From NCBI RefSeq assembly GCF_000384475.1, contig NZ_ARWB01000001.1:3227039-3291038 (forward strand): 64,000 nucleotides of DNA, read 5' to 3'. Position numbers and translations under genes: made by a program. The number at the start of each line of letters is the position of its first letter. Positions within the stretch are counted from its first letter, which is position 1. Shown here piece after piece: positions 18,301 through 25,735 of the stretch. This stretch comes from Methylopila sp. M107 (GTDB lineage Bacteria; Pseudomonadota; Alphaproteobacteria; Rhizobiales; Methylopilaceae). The notes under the pieces were generated by a model. The model did no database searches. It saw nothing but the letters and a program-made list of their open reading frames with translations, and was not told the origin of the DNA.

Positions 18301-20827
18301 CCTCGGCATAGGCGGCCGGGTGGGCGACCAGCGCGCCTGCGAGCCGCGCGAACGGATGGCCCGCGAGATGGTCGCGGCCGAAGCGGTCCCTGAGCGCCCG
18401 GACGATCCGGCCGGTCAGCTCCCGCTGCGCGTCCCAGTCCGCGATCTGCGGCAGGCGCTCGCGGGTCTTCGGGCCGATGTCCGGGTCCGGCGCCGGAAGC
18501 TCGATCGTCCGCGCCACCAGCGCCCGGACCGAACAGGCGAGCGCTGCGGGCGCCGACTGCATGGCCTGCTCGAACCGCTCGATCTTCGCCATTTCAGACG
18601 TGATCGCTTCCGTGGCGGCGGCGCGCGCCTGCTCGTGCGCCGGGCGGTCGCCGGGCGTCTTGGCCCAGCGTTCGTAGGACTCGCGGAGGTTCTGGACGAA
18701 GGCCTTCTTGTCGGTCTGGCTGTCGTGGATCAGGCAGCACAGGTCGTCGAGCCCGCACTGCTTCAGCCGGTGGAACACGACGTCGAGCGCCGCCCGCTTC
18801 TCGCACACGAACAGCACGCGCTTGCCGCGCCCGGCATAGTCGGCGATCAGGTTCGTGATGGTCTGGGATTTGCCGGTGCCGGGCGGCCCCTGAATGATGA
18901 AGCTGCGCCCCGTCCGCGCCAGCGCCGCCGCGGCGGTCTGGGTCGCGTCCGCCGGCACCACGGTCCATTGGTCGCCGAGCCCAAGCGGCGGCGGCGCCTC
19001 GGCCTCGATTTCGCGCGGCTCAATCGAGAACACCCGGTCGAAGGCCGGGTTCGCGGCAGGCTCGTCGATCAGCTGGGCGTAGTCGCGAACCAGCGACATC
19101 TTGCGATAGCTGAAGTTCGAGAGCGTCACCTGCGTCAGGTCGAAGTCCCAGGCGAAGCGATGACCCTCGTCCTCGGGCAGCGTATAGGTGACGTTCTCGA
19201 CCGCGCCGGCCGGCGCGACCATGTGGAGCGGCTGAGGCCGCGAGCGCGCGCCGACCGCGCTGCGAAGCGGCAGCGGGCTCGGCCGCACCTGCTGCTCGAA
19301 CAGCGCAAGGCCGAGCGGACGGTAGTCGGAGCGGTCGTAGCTGAAATCGGGTCGGCCATGGACCGCGCGGCGACGCTGGTCGCGGGTTTTGCGGCGCTGG
19401 AACTGCTGCATGCGCTGGACGGCGCGCTGGTGAACCAGCCGCACCGAGGGGCGGGTGAGGAGCCTGAGCTCGACGCCGGGTTCCGAACGCCGGATCTGGG
19501 CGGCGAGGTCCGCATGGATCGCCTCGAGCGAGGTCGTTTCGAGATCCACCGTCTCGGGCAGACGGATGTCGTAGAGCTGGCGCAGGTGGTGGCGCAGCGC
19601 CGGGTTGAACTCCGCCTCGCCGTCGGCCGCCTGCAGCATGTATTGGTCGGTGACGCCCTTCTTCTTGACGAGCTCGACCGGCAGCCACAGCAGCGGCGAA
19701 ACGATGCGCTCGTCCGGCGCCTCCTTGAGATTGTTCCAGCGCAGGAAGGCGACGACGAGCCGAAGCGGGCTGAAGCCGTATTCGGCGCGGTCGCGGCGCT
19801 GGTCCTGGATCAGGCGGTCGAGCGCGGCCGGCAGGTACGGCTGGTCCTCGAAGCGCAGCCACCGCCGGAGCGGGATCTGCCTGCCGGCTGTGACGTCGCC
19901 CGCGAAGGCGCCGCCCCACACGCAGAGCTGGTCCGGGCGGATGCTTTCGAGCCGCAGCACCAGCGGCACGCTCGCCACCGTCAGGTTCACCGTCCCTTGA
20001 GTCGGCTTGAAGTGAAGCAGCCGGTTGCGGCGGGACAGGTCGAACAGCCGGTCGCGCAAGTGCGCCAGCACCGCCGTGCGGCGCGAGGCGGCGCCGTCTG
20101 CGCTCGACAGCACGCGCGCGACGTCGAGCGCGGCCGGCTGGTCGCGCCAGGTCTCGAGCCGGCGCACGAGCCCGCCAAGGTCGGTCGCGCGCTCGTGGCG
20201 GTTCAGCGCGGTCATCTCGAGGATGACGTTCGCCAGCACTGGATTGAGCCGCCCCGAGAGGACGAACAGGTTGCGCCGGTTCATCGCGAACCGGTCGACG
20301 TCGTCCGGATCGCCGAAGTCGAGCCCGCAGGCGAGGCAGGCGAGGATCTGGCCGAGCTGGAAGATGTCGGTGATTTCGTCGTGGTGGCCGAGCCGCAGCT
20401 CCCACGCGGCGAAGTCCGGCAGGTAGACGGGCTTCGTGATCGGCTGCGCCGGGTCACGCTCTGCGCGCAGCGTCTCCATCGCAAGGCCGGTCTCGGAATC
20501 GCGGGTGAGGCGCACCTCGTCGATGATGTTGAGCGCCGAGCCCGGATTGGGCTGGACAGCCTTGACGGCCGACAGCGCGAAACGCGGCGGCTGGCCGGAA
20601 GGGTTGCGCAGCCTGAGCCGCCCGGTCTCGTCCTGCAGTACGTCGCGGCCGCCGAGCTCGGCCACGAGGCCGTGCAGGTGCAGCTCCGCCACCGTGCGCA
20701 GCAGCGGCAGCACTGCGAACAGCACGTCGTCGATCGGCAGCGCCCCGCCGGCCTCCGAGATCGCGTCCGCGAAGGGCTGCGGCTCCGCGACGGGCTGGTC
20801 GTCTCTCTCGGTCTCGGTCGCGCTCAT
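15359..20827 (-). CDS. Pseudokinase-DUF4011-SF1 helicase-Vsr-like nuclease-WGR protein (candidate defence effector)
   Basis: 1822 residues from the ATG at 20827, which overlaps the M48 gene stop by 4 bp; the frame stays open further upstream but only antisense-style across the protease gene. N-terminus (about 40-190) resembles a protein kinase C-lobe: VAELHLHGLVAELGG at the catalytic-loop position lacks HRD, while DIFQLGQILACL matches subdomain IX. A DUF4011 segment follows (LFDLSRRNRLLHF). Then an SF1/COG1112 helicase: Walker A GPPGTGKS (K653), DEASQ (D1275-E1276), and the C-terminal QGDERDVILLS and NVIFSRAKRHMAVVS. Next a Vsr-like nuclease region (SQFRCDLAILG, D1647; FGWRVVDVPPTDW), then a WGR domain (GRTGTKGQ) at the end. 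No membrane segments. Function inferred as nucleic-acid-targeting defence. Confidence 0.85.
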   Translation of the reverse strand: MSATETERDDQPVAEPQPFADAISEAGGALPIDDVLFAVLPLLRTVAELHLHGLVAELGGRDVLQDETGRLRLRNPSGQPPRFALSAVKAVQPNPGSALNIIDEVRLTRDSETGLAMETLRAERDPAQPITKPVYLPDFAAWELRLGHHDEITDIFQLGQILACLACGLDFGDPDDVDRFAMNRRNLFVLSGRLNPVLANVILEMTALNRHERATDLGGLVRRLETWRDQPAALDVARVLSSADGAASRRTAVLAHLRDRLFDLSRRNRLLHFKPTQGTVNLTVASVPLVLRLESIRPDQLCVWGGAFAGDVTAGRQIPLRRWLRFEDQPYLPAALDRLIQDQRRDRAEYGFSPLRLVVAFLRWNNLKEAPDERIVSPLLWLPVELVKKKGVTDQYMLQAADGEAEFNPALRHHLRQLYDIRLPETVDLETTSLEAIHADLAAQIRRSEPGVELRLLTRPSVRLVHQRAVQRMQQFQRRKTRDQRRRAVHGRPDFSYDRSDYRPLGLALFEQQVRPSPLPLRSAVGARSRPQPLHMVAPAGAVENVTYTLPEDEGHRFAWDFDLTQVTLSNFSYRKMSLVRDYAQLIDEPAANPAFDRVFSIEPREIEAEAPPPLGLGDQWTVVPADATQTAAAALARTGRSFIIQGPPGTGKSQTITNLIADYAGRGKRVLFVCEKRAALDVVFHRLKQCGLDDLCCLIHDSQTDKKAFVQNLRESYERWAKTPGDRPAHEQARAAATEAITSEMAKIERFEQAMQSAPAALACSVRALVARTIELPAPDPDIGPKTRERLPQIADWDAQRELTGRIVRALRDRFGRDHLAGHPFARLAGALVAHPAAYAEVEARLVACETIADRLDAAFENDAQLLSRDLPLADAVTLTEAARRIADLGLADRLDLLQTQTPASRAFEAERAEVERLATTAAGASAAAGSWREKLTPDDTQAALALARQHEGSLFRFLSSAWRRLAREMERRYDFGRHAVRPRVLATLETLAADHEASAAKLTAERTLEGRYGVRDVDAFARALAELREAVAASPLLRRLLDHLRQAPASARADGAASEAVAELASIAETSFRIGAGDTLEDLFEQLRDLREALDDLPDFIPLLRAMHAAGPAYASALQDIALPPAGIEALVAAEQLARLTRQDPELARFDGPALARAASRAARGEKAILGLNAALVRATQHAKFLDHVRASSLSVSQLDEEGRRFRKNYSTGRRELEHEFGKTMRHRSIRDLAGDETGLVVNDLKPIWLMSPLSVSDTLPLDPDLFDVVIFDEASQIPTEEAAPALSRSAQVVIVGDEMQLPPTSFFSSAVDEEDASVFAEEDGERIAIVLDADSLLNQAARNLPATLLAWHYRSRSEALISFSNAAFYEGRLITVPDRDVGPRGGELTTVRSDDADEDVARATEALLASPVSFLKVEDGVYAARGNAPEARVIARLVRDLLMKETGLSLGVVAFSEAQQGEIETALETLAADDAEFGARLEREYVREDDDQFTGLFVKNLENVQGDERDVILLSICYAPGPDGRMMMNFGPINQRGGEKRLNVIFSRAKRHMAVVSTIRAEAITNVHNDGAAALRAFLQFAEASARGEAERSQAVLGGLNPGAAQAFSGAPPRDAARTALAAALRLRGHTVHEHVGRSQFRCDLAILGEDGDAYALGLLLGPAEKADASGVRERFVFRPSILRSFGWRVVDVPPTDWLNDPDGVLARIEALLASGGEGGAEEEDDVFLPRPVVVDPVAAAPDPDELPATTGERTFGFREGNSDKFWRIGLSGLDVVVAFGRTGTKGQTVVKSFETEERAGREVAKLIAEKVRKGYEEL

Positions 20828-22011
20828 GCGGCGGCTTTCAGCTTGCGCGCGAGGGCGTCGACCTCGCGCTTCGGCGCCCCGGCGTCCCGCTTCAACGCCG
20901 CAAGGAAGCTGTCTCCCGCCCCGAACGCGGCGGCGGCGGCGGCGGCCCGCGCCAGCGCATGGTCGCGCAGGTCCGGGTCGGCGAGCGCGAGGTCGAGCAG
21001 CACGAAGCCGAGATAGTCGCGGACGCTGTCGTCGATCCGCTCGGGCGCGAGCGCGTCCGGCGCGAGCGGCGGTTCGACCTCCCGCCAGTCCGGAAAGTAG
21101 CCGCGAACCTGCGCCAGCACCGCCTCGCTGCGCATCGCTTCGTCGCCGAGAAATCGCGCGATGAATCCGCGGGTCAGGGCCTGAAGCGCCTCCTGGTCGG
21201 CGAGGTCGAGGGAAGCCATCGACAGCGGACCGTGGAGCTGTCTGCGCAGCCATGGTTCGAAATCGGCGTCGCCGCGCCACCATTTGTCGACCGCCCGCGC
21301 CCGCAGATAGGTCTCCGGGTGCGACTGGCCTTGCGAGACGGCGGGGTCCGCGCCTTCGAGCTCTACGGCTTGCGCGAGATAGGCGGCGGGGTCGACGCTC
21401 TGGAGACCTGTCTGGACCTTGACCAGTGTGGTGATGGCCGGCTCCGCGGCCTCGACTGCGATCGCCGCGCCGCGGTCGGCGTAGAGCTCGACATAGAGCC
21501 GGAACAGCCTCGCCGTCTGCACGTGGCTCGGCGCCGCGCCGGGATCGGCGAGCGTGTGCTCCAGGATTCGCGAGGCGACCAGCACCTCGCCGCCGCTCTC
21601 GGACCAGAGCTTGTAATGTGCGAGCTCATGGCCGAGCAGGGCCGCGAGTTCGGCCTCGCCGAGGCGCTCCAGCACGGGTCCGTAGAACACGAGATGCGCC
21701 TCGCCCGGCAGGTGGACCAACGCGGCGTTCATGTCGCCGGAGCCAGCCTGGTAGAGCGTGACCGGCGCCGAGAGGCCAAGCCGCTCCAGCACGACCGCGC
21801 AGGCGTCGTAGACAGATGCGTGCGCGACCGGCGTCAGCCTGTAGGTCTCGCGCAGCAGCGACGCCTGCACGGCTTTGGAATGTTCGGCCTGGGCTTCGAG
21901 CGACGACGCCCAGGCCCACACTTCCGGCTCGGTGCGCTTGAGACGCTCGACCACGTCGAGCAGGTAGCCGAGCGGCGCATGTGGGCGGGAAGCCGGGGCG
22001 TCATCGGTCAT
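20824..22011 (-). CDS. M48-type zinc metalloprotease, cytosolic, coupled to the helicase gene
   Basis: 395 residues from the ATG at 22011 (MTDDAPASRPHAPLGYLLDV). The zinc motif HELAH is at residues 128-132 (LLGHELAHYKLW) and a probable third ligand is E175 in VELYADRGA, the usual M48 spacing. It has no signal peptide and no membrane helices, unlike HtpX or BepA, so it should act in the cytosol. An alanine-rich C-terminal helical region follows. Its TGA overlaps the ATG of the 1822-residue helicase protein, so the two are translationally coupled and probably work together. Role is inferred: a protease arm of a two-gene defence system, or a processing enzyme for its partner. Confidence 0.85.
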   Translation of the reverse strand: MTDDAPASRPHAPLGYLLDVVERLKRTEPEVWAWASSLEAQAEHSKAVQASLLRETYRLTPVAHASVYDACAVVLERLGLSAPVTLYQAGSGDMNAALVHLPGEAHLVFYGPVLERLGEAELAALLGHELAHYKLWSESGGEVLVASRILEHTLADPGAAPSHVQTARLFRLYVELYADRGAAIAVEAAEPAITTLVKVQTGLQSVDPAAYLAQAVELEGADPAVSQGQSHPETYLRARAVDKWWRGDADFEPWLRRQLHGPLSMASLDLADQEALQALTRGFIARFLGDEAMRSEAVLAQVRGYFPDWREVEPPLAPDALAPERIDDSVRDYLGFVLLDLALADPDLRDHALARAAAAAAAFGAGDSFLAALKRDAGAPKREVDALARKLKAAA

Positions 22012-22030
22012 GTGAACTGTCTGCACCCTG

Positions 22031-22073
22031 CCGCGGCGCCTCCGCAACCGCGGATTGCCGCCGGAGGCCGCGG
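22031..22073. other. GC-rich hairpin between the sulfur operon and the protease gene
   Basis: Arms CCGCGGCGCCTCCG (22031-22044) and CGGAGGCCGCGG (22062-22073) pair with a two-base bulge. It lies in the 149-bp gap after the rhodanese gene, on the path of minus-strand transcription. No T-run follows, so termination is only possible, not shown. Confidence 0.35.
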
Positions 22074-22160
22074 CGAGGATGCGCGACGCCGCGTTAGCGG
22101 ACGGTCAACGCGGGATCATCCGCTACGCCGCCGAAGCGGGTTTGTTGATTACCAGTATCG

Positions 22161-22718
22161 CTATTCTGTCTTCCAGCCGTCGAGCGGACTTGCGAGCGCG
22201 TCGCCGCGGTTCTCCCGCCACGCGTCGACGCCTGCCGGGAACCAGGACACCGCCGTGTATCCCGCAGTGACGAGCCGCTTCGCGATGTTCCAGCTTCCCC
22301 AGCATTTTGGTTGGCAGAACGCCACGATCGGCGCCGACTTCCGCTGATCGGTCAACGTCGCCACCTGTTCGAGCAGTCGGCGCTCGTCGTCGGGCGCTAG
22401 GTCTCCCACACCGGCGCCGGGCATCCACACCGCTCCGGGAATGGTGTGGTGGCGTGGAGACCAGATCGTGCCGGCCGGCAGGTTTGGAGGCCGGCGCACC
22501 GCCGGGCCGACGTCGATCAGCAACGGTTTTTGGGGACCGAGCCTGTCGAGGCCCGCGAGGTCAATCACCGCCGCGCCTTCGAGCGTCTCGGGCGTCGGCC
22601 CGTGCAAGTCGCCTGTCCAGTAACCTTCGGGCTCGGGCGGGGCGAGCTGGTCTTCGGCGAGCGCCGGCAGACCCATAAACGCCGCGATCAGGGCGGCCGC
22701 GGCAGGACCGGCGCGCAT
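22161..22718 (-). CDS. Rhodanese-like CXXCW-motif protein (PQQ-catabolism-associated family)
   Basis: 186 residues from the ATG at 22718, starting with a Sec signal peptide (MRAGPAAAALIAAFMGLPALA). The mature part has a rhodanese-like fold with the signature CQPKCWGSWNIAKRL, the CXXCW motif that names a family found with PQQ-dependent alcohol oxidation genes. It is periplasmic by the signal. Here it is the last gene of fccA-fccB-soxY-soxZ and overlaps soxZ by 1 bp, which suggests sulfur handling on the SoxYZ carrier rather than alcohol oxidation (inference). Confidence 0.85.
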   Translation of the reverse strand: MRAGPAAAALIAAFMGLPALAEDQLAPPEPEGYWTGDLHGPTPETLEGAAVIDLAGLDRLGPQKPLLIDVGPAVRRPPNLPAGTIWSPRHHTIPGAVWMPGAGVGDLAPDDERRLLEQVATLTDQRKSAPIVAFCQPKCWGSWNIAKRLVTAGYTAVSWFPAGVDAWRENRGDALASPLDGWKTE

Positions 22719-23038
22719 CAGACGACCTTCAGTTCCATGGTCTCGACGATCTCGAAGCCGTCGTCGCCCGCCCATGTGAACTGCAATGGCCCGTCCTGCG
22801 TGGCGACTGCGGAAAAGGCGAGATAGGGGTTCGCCGACACCCCCGGCCCGAACTCTGCGCCGAAGATCTCGACCCCGGCGAGCGTGCACGAGAACGTGCG
22901 GATCAGGTTCTGCGGGAACGTTCCTCCGTCGGCGCGTCTGCGGAAGCCAGACTCCATCCGATGCAGCGCGACGGTGCGGATCTCGAAGGTCTCGCCTCGG
23001 CGGACCTGGTCGGGGATCTTGATGCGGACCTTCGCCAT
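22718..23038 (-). CDS. soxZ: Thiosulfate oxidation carrier subunit SoxZ
   Basis: 106 residues, MAKVRIKIPDQVRRGETFEIRT and the closing TWAGDDGFEIVETMELKVV being typical of SoxZ. It has an immunoglobulin-like fold, no signal peptide, and is exported with SoxY by piggy-back. SoxZ pairs with SoxY to form the carrier that holds sulfur intermediates on a cysteine arm. It lies 4 bp after soxY and overlaps the rhodanese gene. Confidence 0.9.
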   Translation of the reverse strand: MAKVRIKIPDQVRRGETFEIRTVALHRMESGFRRRADGGTFPQNLIRTFSCTLAGVEIFGAEFGPGVSANPYLAFSAVATQDGPLQFTWAGDDGFEIVETMELKVV

Positions 23039-23042
23039 CGAG

Positions 23043-23510
23043 TCACTCGCTCCTGCACGCGGCGAGGGTCACGGAGACATCGACCGCCGCCGCGCGAAAG
23101 CCGCCGTCGTCGAGTTCCGCCACGACCGTCACGGTCTGGCTGCGCCAGAGGCGGATGTTCGTCGTGAGCCTCGGGACGGCGCCCGGCCCCAGGCGATAAA
23201 CGGCGACGAGCGCAACCGGATTGCCGGAACTGAAGACGCCGATGCGGCGGACGCGGGGCCCTCCATCGACGACGACGGACAGCGGCGCGTGGTCGCCGTC
23301 TTCGACCAACGCCGGCAGCGACAGCGTCACGCCGCCCGCGAGCGCTTCCCTTCCGCCCGTAAAGGCCGCAATGGCCGCCGCCGCTTCGTCGGCGACCGGC
23401 GCTGCGGCGGCCTCGACCGTGAGCGTCGCGGCCAATCCGACCCCCGCGACGAGAAGTTCCCGACGCGTCGCGCCGGGACTCGGACGAGCCACTCCCATAA
23501 GCGCGTTCAT
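23043..23510 (-). CDS. soxY: SoxY-like sulfur carrier with altered C-terminal arm
   Basis: 155 residues from the ATG at 23510. A twin-arginine leader (RRELLVAGVGLAATL) is followed by the SoxY fold with IGVFSSGNPVALVAVYRL and RLTTNIRLWRSQTV. Classical SoxY ends in a swinging arm GGCGG. Here the end reads VTLAACRSE, so the single cysteine is at the expected place but both flanking glycine pairs are lost and three residues follow it. It overlaps fccB by 4 bp and lies 4 bp before soxZ. It still looks like the carrier subunit, but arm flexibility and enzyme recognition may differ. Confidence 0.85.
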   Translation of the reverse strand: MNALMGVARPSPGATRRELLVAGVGLAATLTVEAAAAPVADEAAAAIAAFTGGREALAGGVTLSLPALVEDGDHAPLSVVVDGGPRVRRIGVFSSGNPVALVAVYRLGPGAVPRLTTNIRLWRSQTVTVVAELDDGGFRAAAVDVSVTLAACRSE

Positions 23511-24775
23511 CCGAAGATCCGCCCGGTGATCGCGTCGAACCAGCGCTCCGCGTAAGCCGCCTCGGCCGCGTGGGTCTCGGCGGACGCGCCGACCGGACTG
23601 ATCCCGCCCGCGCCTGCGACTTCGGCCAGCGCCCCGTCGCGCGCCGCGTAGACGCCAGCGATGGAGAAGCCGTAGCCGGGCGCGGCGAGGCTGTAGCAGG
23701 TGTTGACGAGCTTCGCGGCGGGCGGCGGCTTGCCGGCCGCGAGCGCGAGCGCCGCATGGACCGCGACCCGCGCCTGCTGGTCGGCCGAGAAGGCGGATTT
23801 CGGCATCGCCCCGGCGATCGCGGCGTCGCCGATCACGTGAATGTTCGGGATCAACCGGGATTCGAAGGTCAGCGGGTCGATCGGGCACCAGCCGCTCTTG
23901 TCCGCGACGCCGATCGCTCGGGCGAAGGCGCCCGCCCGCTGCGGCGGGATCACGACGCCGACGGCGGCTTTGACCGTGTCGAACTCGGTCGTCAGCACGC
24001 CGCCCGCCGCATCAACGGACGTCACCCGCCCCCCGGCCGACAGCGGCACGTGTTCGATATGTGCCGGATAGAGCGCCTTCCATGCCTCCACGAACAGCGA
24101 CTGCTTGGAAAAGGTCTCCTTGGCGTCGAGGACGATGATCTTCGAACGAGGCTTGTTGGCCTTGAGATAGCCCGCGATCAGGCTGGCGCGCTCGTAGGGG
24201 CCGGGCGGGCAGCGGTACGGGTTGGCCGGGACGGACATGACGACCGTGCCGCCGTCCTCCATCGCCGCCAGCATTTTCGCCAGCAGCAGCGTCTGGGGAC
24301 CGGCTTTCCAGGCGTGCGGCATGCGCTCGGCGGCGGCCTCGTCATAGCCCGGCAGAGCCTCGAAGTTCAGATCGACGCCCGGGGCGACCACAAGGCGGTC
24401 GTAGTCGAGAGTCTCCCCGCCATCGAGCGTCACGCGACGCCTGCCCGGATCGACCGCGGTCGCGGAGCCGCGGGCGAGCGTCACGCCGCGCCGGGCGAGG
24501 CCTTGATAGCCGAAGCGCTGCTTTTCCATCGGGCGCAGGCCGACGATCACCTCATTGCTGAACGGGCAGGCGACATAGGTCTCGTTCGGCTCGACCAGAG
24601 TGACCGCGGCGCCGGCGTCCGCCGCGGTTCGGGCCGCGCTCGCGCCGCCGAAGCCGCCCCCGACCACAACGAGGCGCGGTCTCGCTTGCGCGAGCGCCGG
24701 CGCGGCGAGGCCGAACAGCGGTGCGGCCGCGATGAGCGCGCTGGCGCGCCGTCGATCGATCCGCGGCGCCGTCAC
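23507..24775 (-). CDS. fccB: Flavocytochrome c sulfide dehydrogenase, flavoprotein subunit (FccB/SoxF)
   Basis: 422 residues from the ATG at 24775. A leader with DRRRASALIAAAPLFGLAAP precedes the FAD-binding RLVVVGGGFGGASAA. The redox-active cysteines lie in VACPFSNEV and YRCPPGPYERA, as in FCSD. The C-terminal FCSD-specific domain contains NTCYSLAAPGYGFSIAGVY. It oxidises sulfide to sulfur in the periplasm and passes electrons to the cytochrome subunit encoded just upstream with a 4-bp overlap. Confidence 0.93.
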   Translation of the reverse strand: MTAPRIDRRRASALIAAAPLFGLAAPALAQARPRLVVVGGGFGGASAARTAADAGAAVTLVEPNETYVACPFSNEVIVGLRPMEKQRFGYQGLARRGVTLARGSATAVDPGRRRVTLDGGETLDYDRLVVAPGVDLNFEALPGYDEAAAERMPHAWKAGPQTLLLAKMLAAMEDGGTVVMSVPANPYRCPPGPYERASLIAGYLKANKPRSKIIVLDAKETFSKQSLFVEAWKALYPAHIEHVPLSAGGRVTSVDAAGGVLTTEFDTVKAAVGVVIPPQRAGAFARAIGVADKSGWCPIDPLTFESRLIPNIHVIGDAAIAGAMPKSAFSADQQARVAVHAALALAAGKPPPAAKLVNTCYSLAAPGYGFSIAGVYAARDGALAEVAGAGGISPVGASAETHAAEAAYAERWFDAITGRIFG

Positions 24776-25080
24776 CGTGTTCCGCCTTGCGAAGAGAGCC
24801 AGGCGGCGATCTCGCGGGTCTCGTCGGGCGTAAAACCCTTCGCGATGCGGCCCATGATCGTGGCCGGTCGCGCGCCGTCCCGGAAGCCCGCCATCGCGGC
24901 CTCGATTTCGGCGGCGGGCTTCCCGGCGATGTCGGGGAAGCCCGTGGCGTCTCCGTGGCAGCCGGAACAGCTCTCGGCGCCCGGCGGGGGGACGCTGCGG
25001 TCGGCCGGCGCGGACGACGCCGGCCCCGACAAGGCCGCCGCAGTCATGAAACCCGCCAGGATCAGTCCGTCGCGTCGCAT
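24772..25080 (-). CDS. fccA: Cytochrome c subunit of sulfide dehydrogenase (FccA/SoxE-like)
   Basis: 102 residues from the ATG at 25080 (MRRDGLILAGFMTAAALSG, signal peptide), with CTCGAGGAGG just upstream on the coding strand. One heme-binding site SCSGCHGDATGF and a likely axial methionine in ATIMGRIAKGF mark a class I cytochrome c. It is a single-heme form; some FccA proteins carry two hemes. It is the first gene of the fccAB-soxYZ-rhodanese operon and receives electrons from FccB. Confidence 0.9.
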   Translation of the reverse strand: MRRDGLILAGFMTAAALSGPASSAPADRSVPPPGAESCSGCHGDATGFPDIAGKPAAEIEAAMAGFRDGARPATIMGRIAKGFTPDETREIAAWLSSQGGTR

Positions 25081-25184
25081 AGGCTCCTCGAGGAGGTGTC
25101 CGCTTCGCCCAGCGGGACCGTTATAGCTGGACGGGATCAGCGCTGTGCGCTTAGCCTGCCGGCCGCACATAGGTCGGATCGACG

Positions 25185-25730
25185 ATGAACCAAAGGGTGA
25201 TCGCTCTTCAAGGCGCTGCGGGTTTCGTGGTGCAGGCGCGGCTGGCCGCGTTCGCGCGCGCCCGCTCCGCCGAAGGGTTTCGCGTAGCCGGCGTGGCGGA
25301 GGAGTTCGGCGGGGCGAGGGACGCCGGCTGCGCGGGGCGCGCGCTGCGCGACCTTCCGACCGGCCGGCGCCACGCGATCGGGCAGGACCTCGGCCCGGGC
25401 TCGCTCGCCTGCCAGCTCGACGCGTCGGGCGTCGCGGCGGCCTGCCGCGGCGTGTTCGATGCGATCGAGGACGGCTGCGACCTCGTCGTGCTGGCGAAGT
25501 TCGGAAAGCTCGAGGCGGAACGGAGCGGCCTCGTCGACGCCTTCGCCGCGGCCGTCGCGCGCGATCTCCCGGTGATCACATCGGTCGCGCCTGCGTTTTC
25601 GGCGGCGTGGGAGCGCTATTCGGCGCCGCTCGCGCGCTTCGTCGAGCCGAAGTCGGCCACTCTCGAAAGTTGGTGGCGCTCGATTCCCGAGGGCCGTCTG
25701 GCGCCTCGCGCACTGCAATTCGCCGGCTGA
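25185..25730 (+). CDS. DUF2478 (NTPase-like) protein of molybdate-transport loci
   Basis: 181 residues from the ATG at 25185. The segments LGPGSLACQLDASGVAAAC, DLVVLAKFGKLEAERSGLVDAF and PVITSVAPAFSAAWERY match DUF2478, a family seen next to molybdate or nitrogenase genes and thought to be a nucleotide-binding protein. It lacks a clear Walker A at its N-terminus. It stands 5 bp before the substrate-binding protein gene of the following ABC transporter and is divergent from fccA. Function unknown; metal-oxyanion uptake or regulation is inferred from context. Confidence 0.8.
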   Translation: MNQRVIALQGAAGFVVQARLAAFARARSAEGFRVAGVAEEFGGARDAGCAGRALRDLPTGRRHAIGQDLGPGSLACQLDASGVAAACRGVFDAIEDGCDLVVLAKFGKLEAERSGLVDAFAAAVARDLPVITSVAPAFSAAWERYSAPLARFVEPKSATLESWWRSIPEGRLAPRALQFAG

Positions 25731-25735
25731 CGGCC

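Noticed and set aside
17888-21016. A very long plus-strand open frame opposite the helicase gene
   Set aside because: It is an arginine/glutamine-rich antisense frame with no recognisable domain, produced by high-GC codon use in the real minus-strand gene.
20828-21283. N-terminal extension of the helicase protein to an upstream ATG
   Set aside because: The extension overlaps the M48 gene in another frame, is arginine-rich low-complexity, and the ATG at 20827 forms a standard 4-bp overlap with the protease stop.
15359-22011. Calling the protease-helicase pair Mokosh outright
   Set aside because: The PLD nuclease that helps define Mokosh is not visible, and the terminal Vsr-like and WGR domains and the protease partner are not part of its description as I know it. 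Only the kinase-plus-COG1112 theme is shared.
25119-25126. ModE box upstream of the MolBCA-like operon
   Set aside because: Only one half-site-like CGTTATA is present without the inverted partner at the expected spacing.
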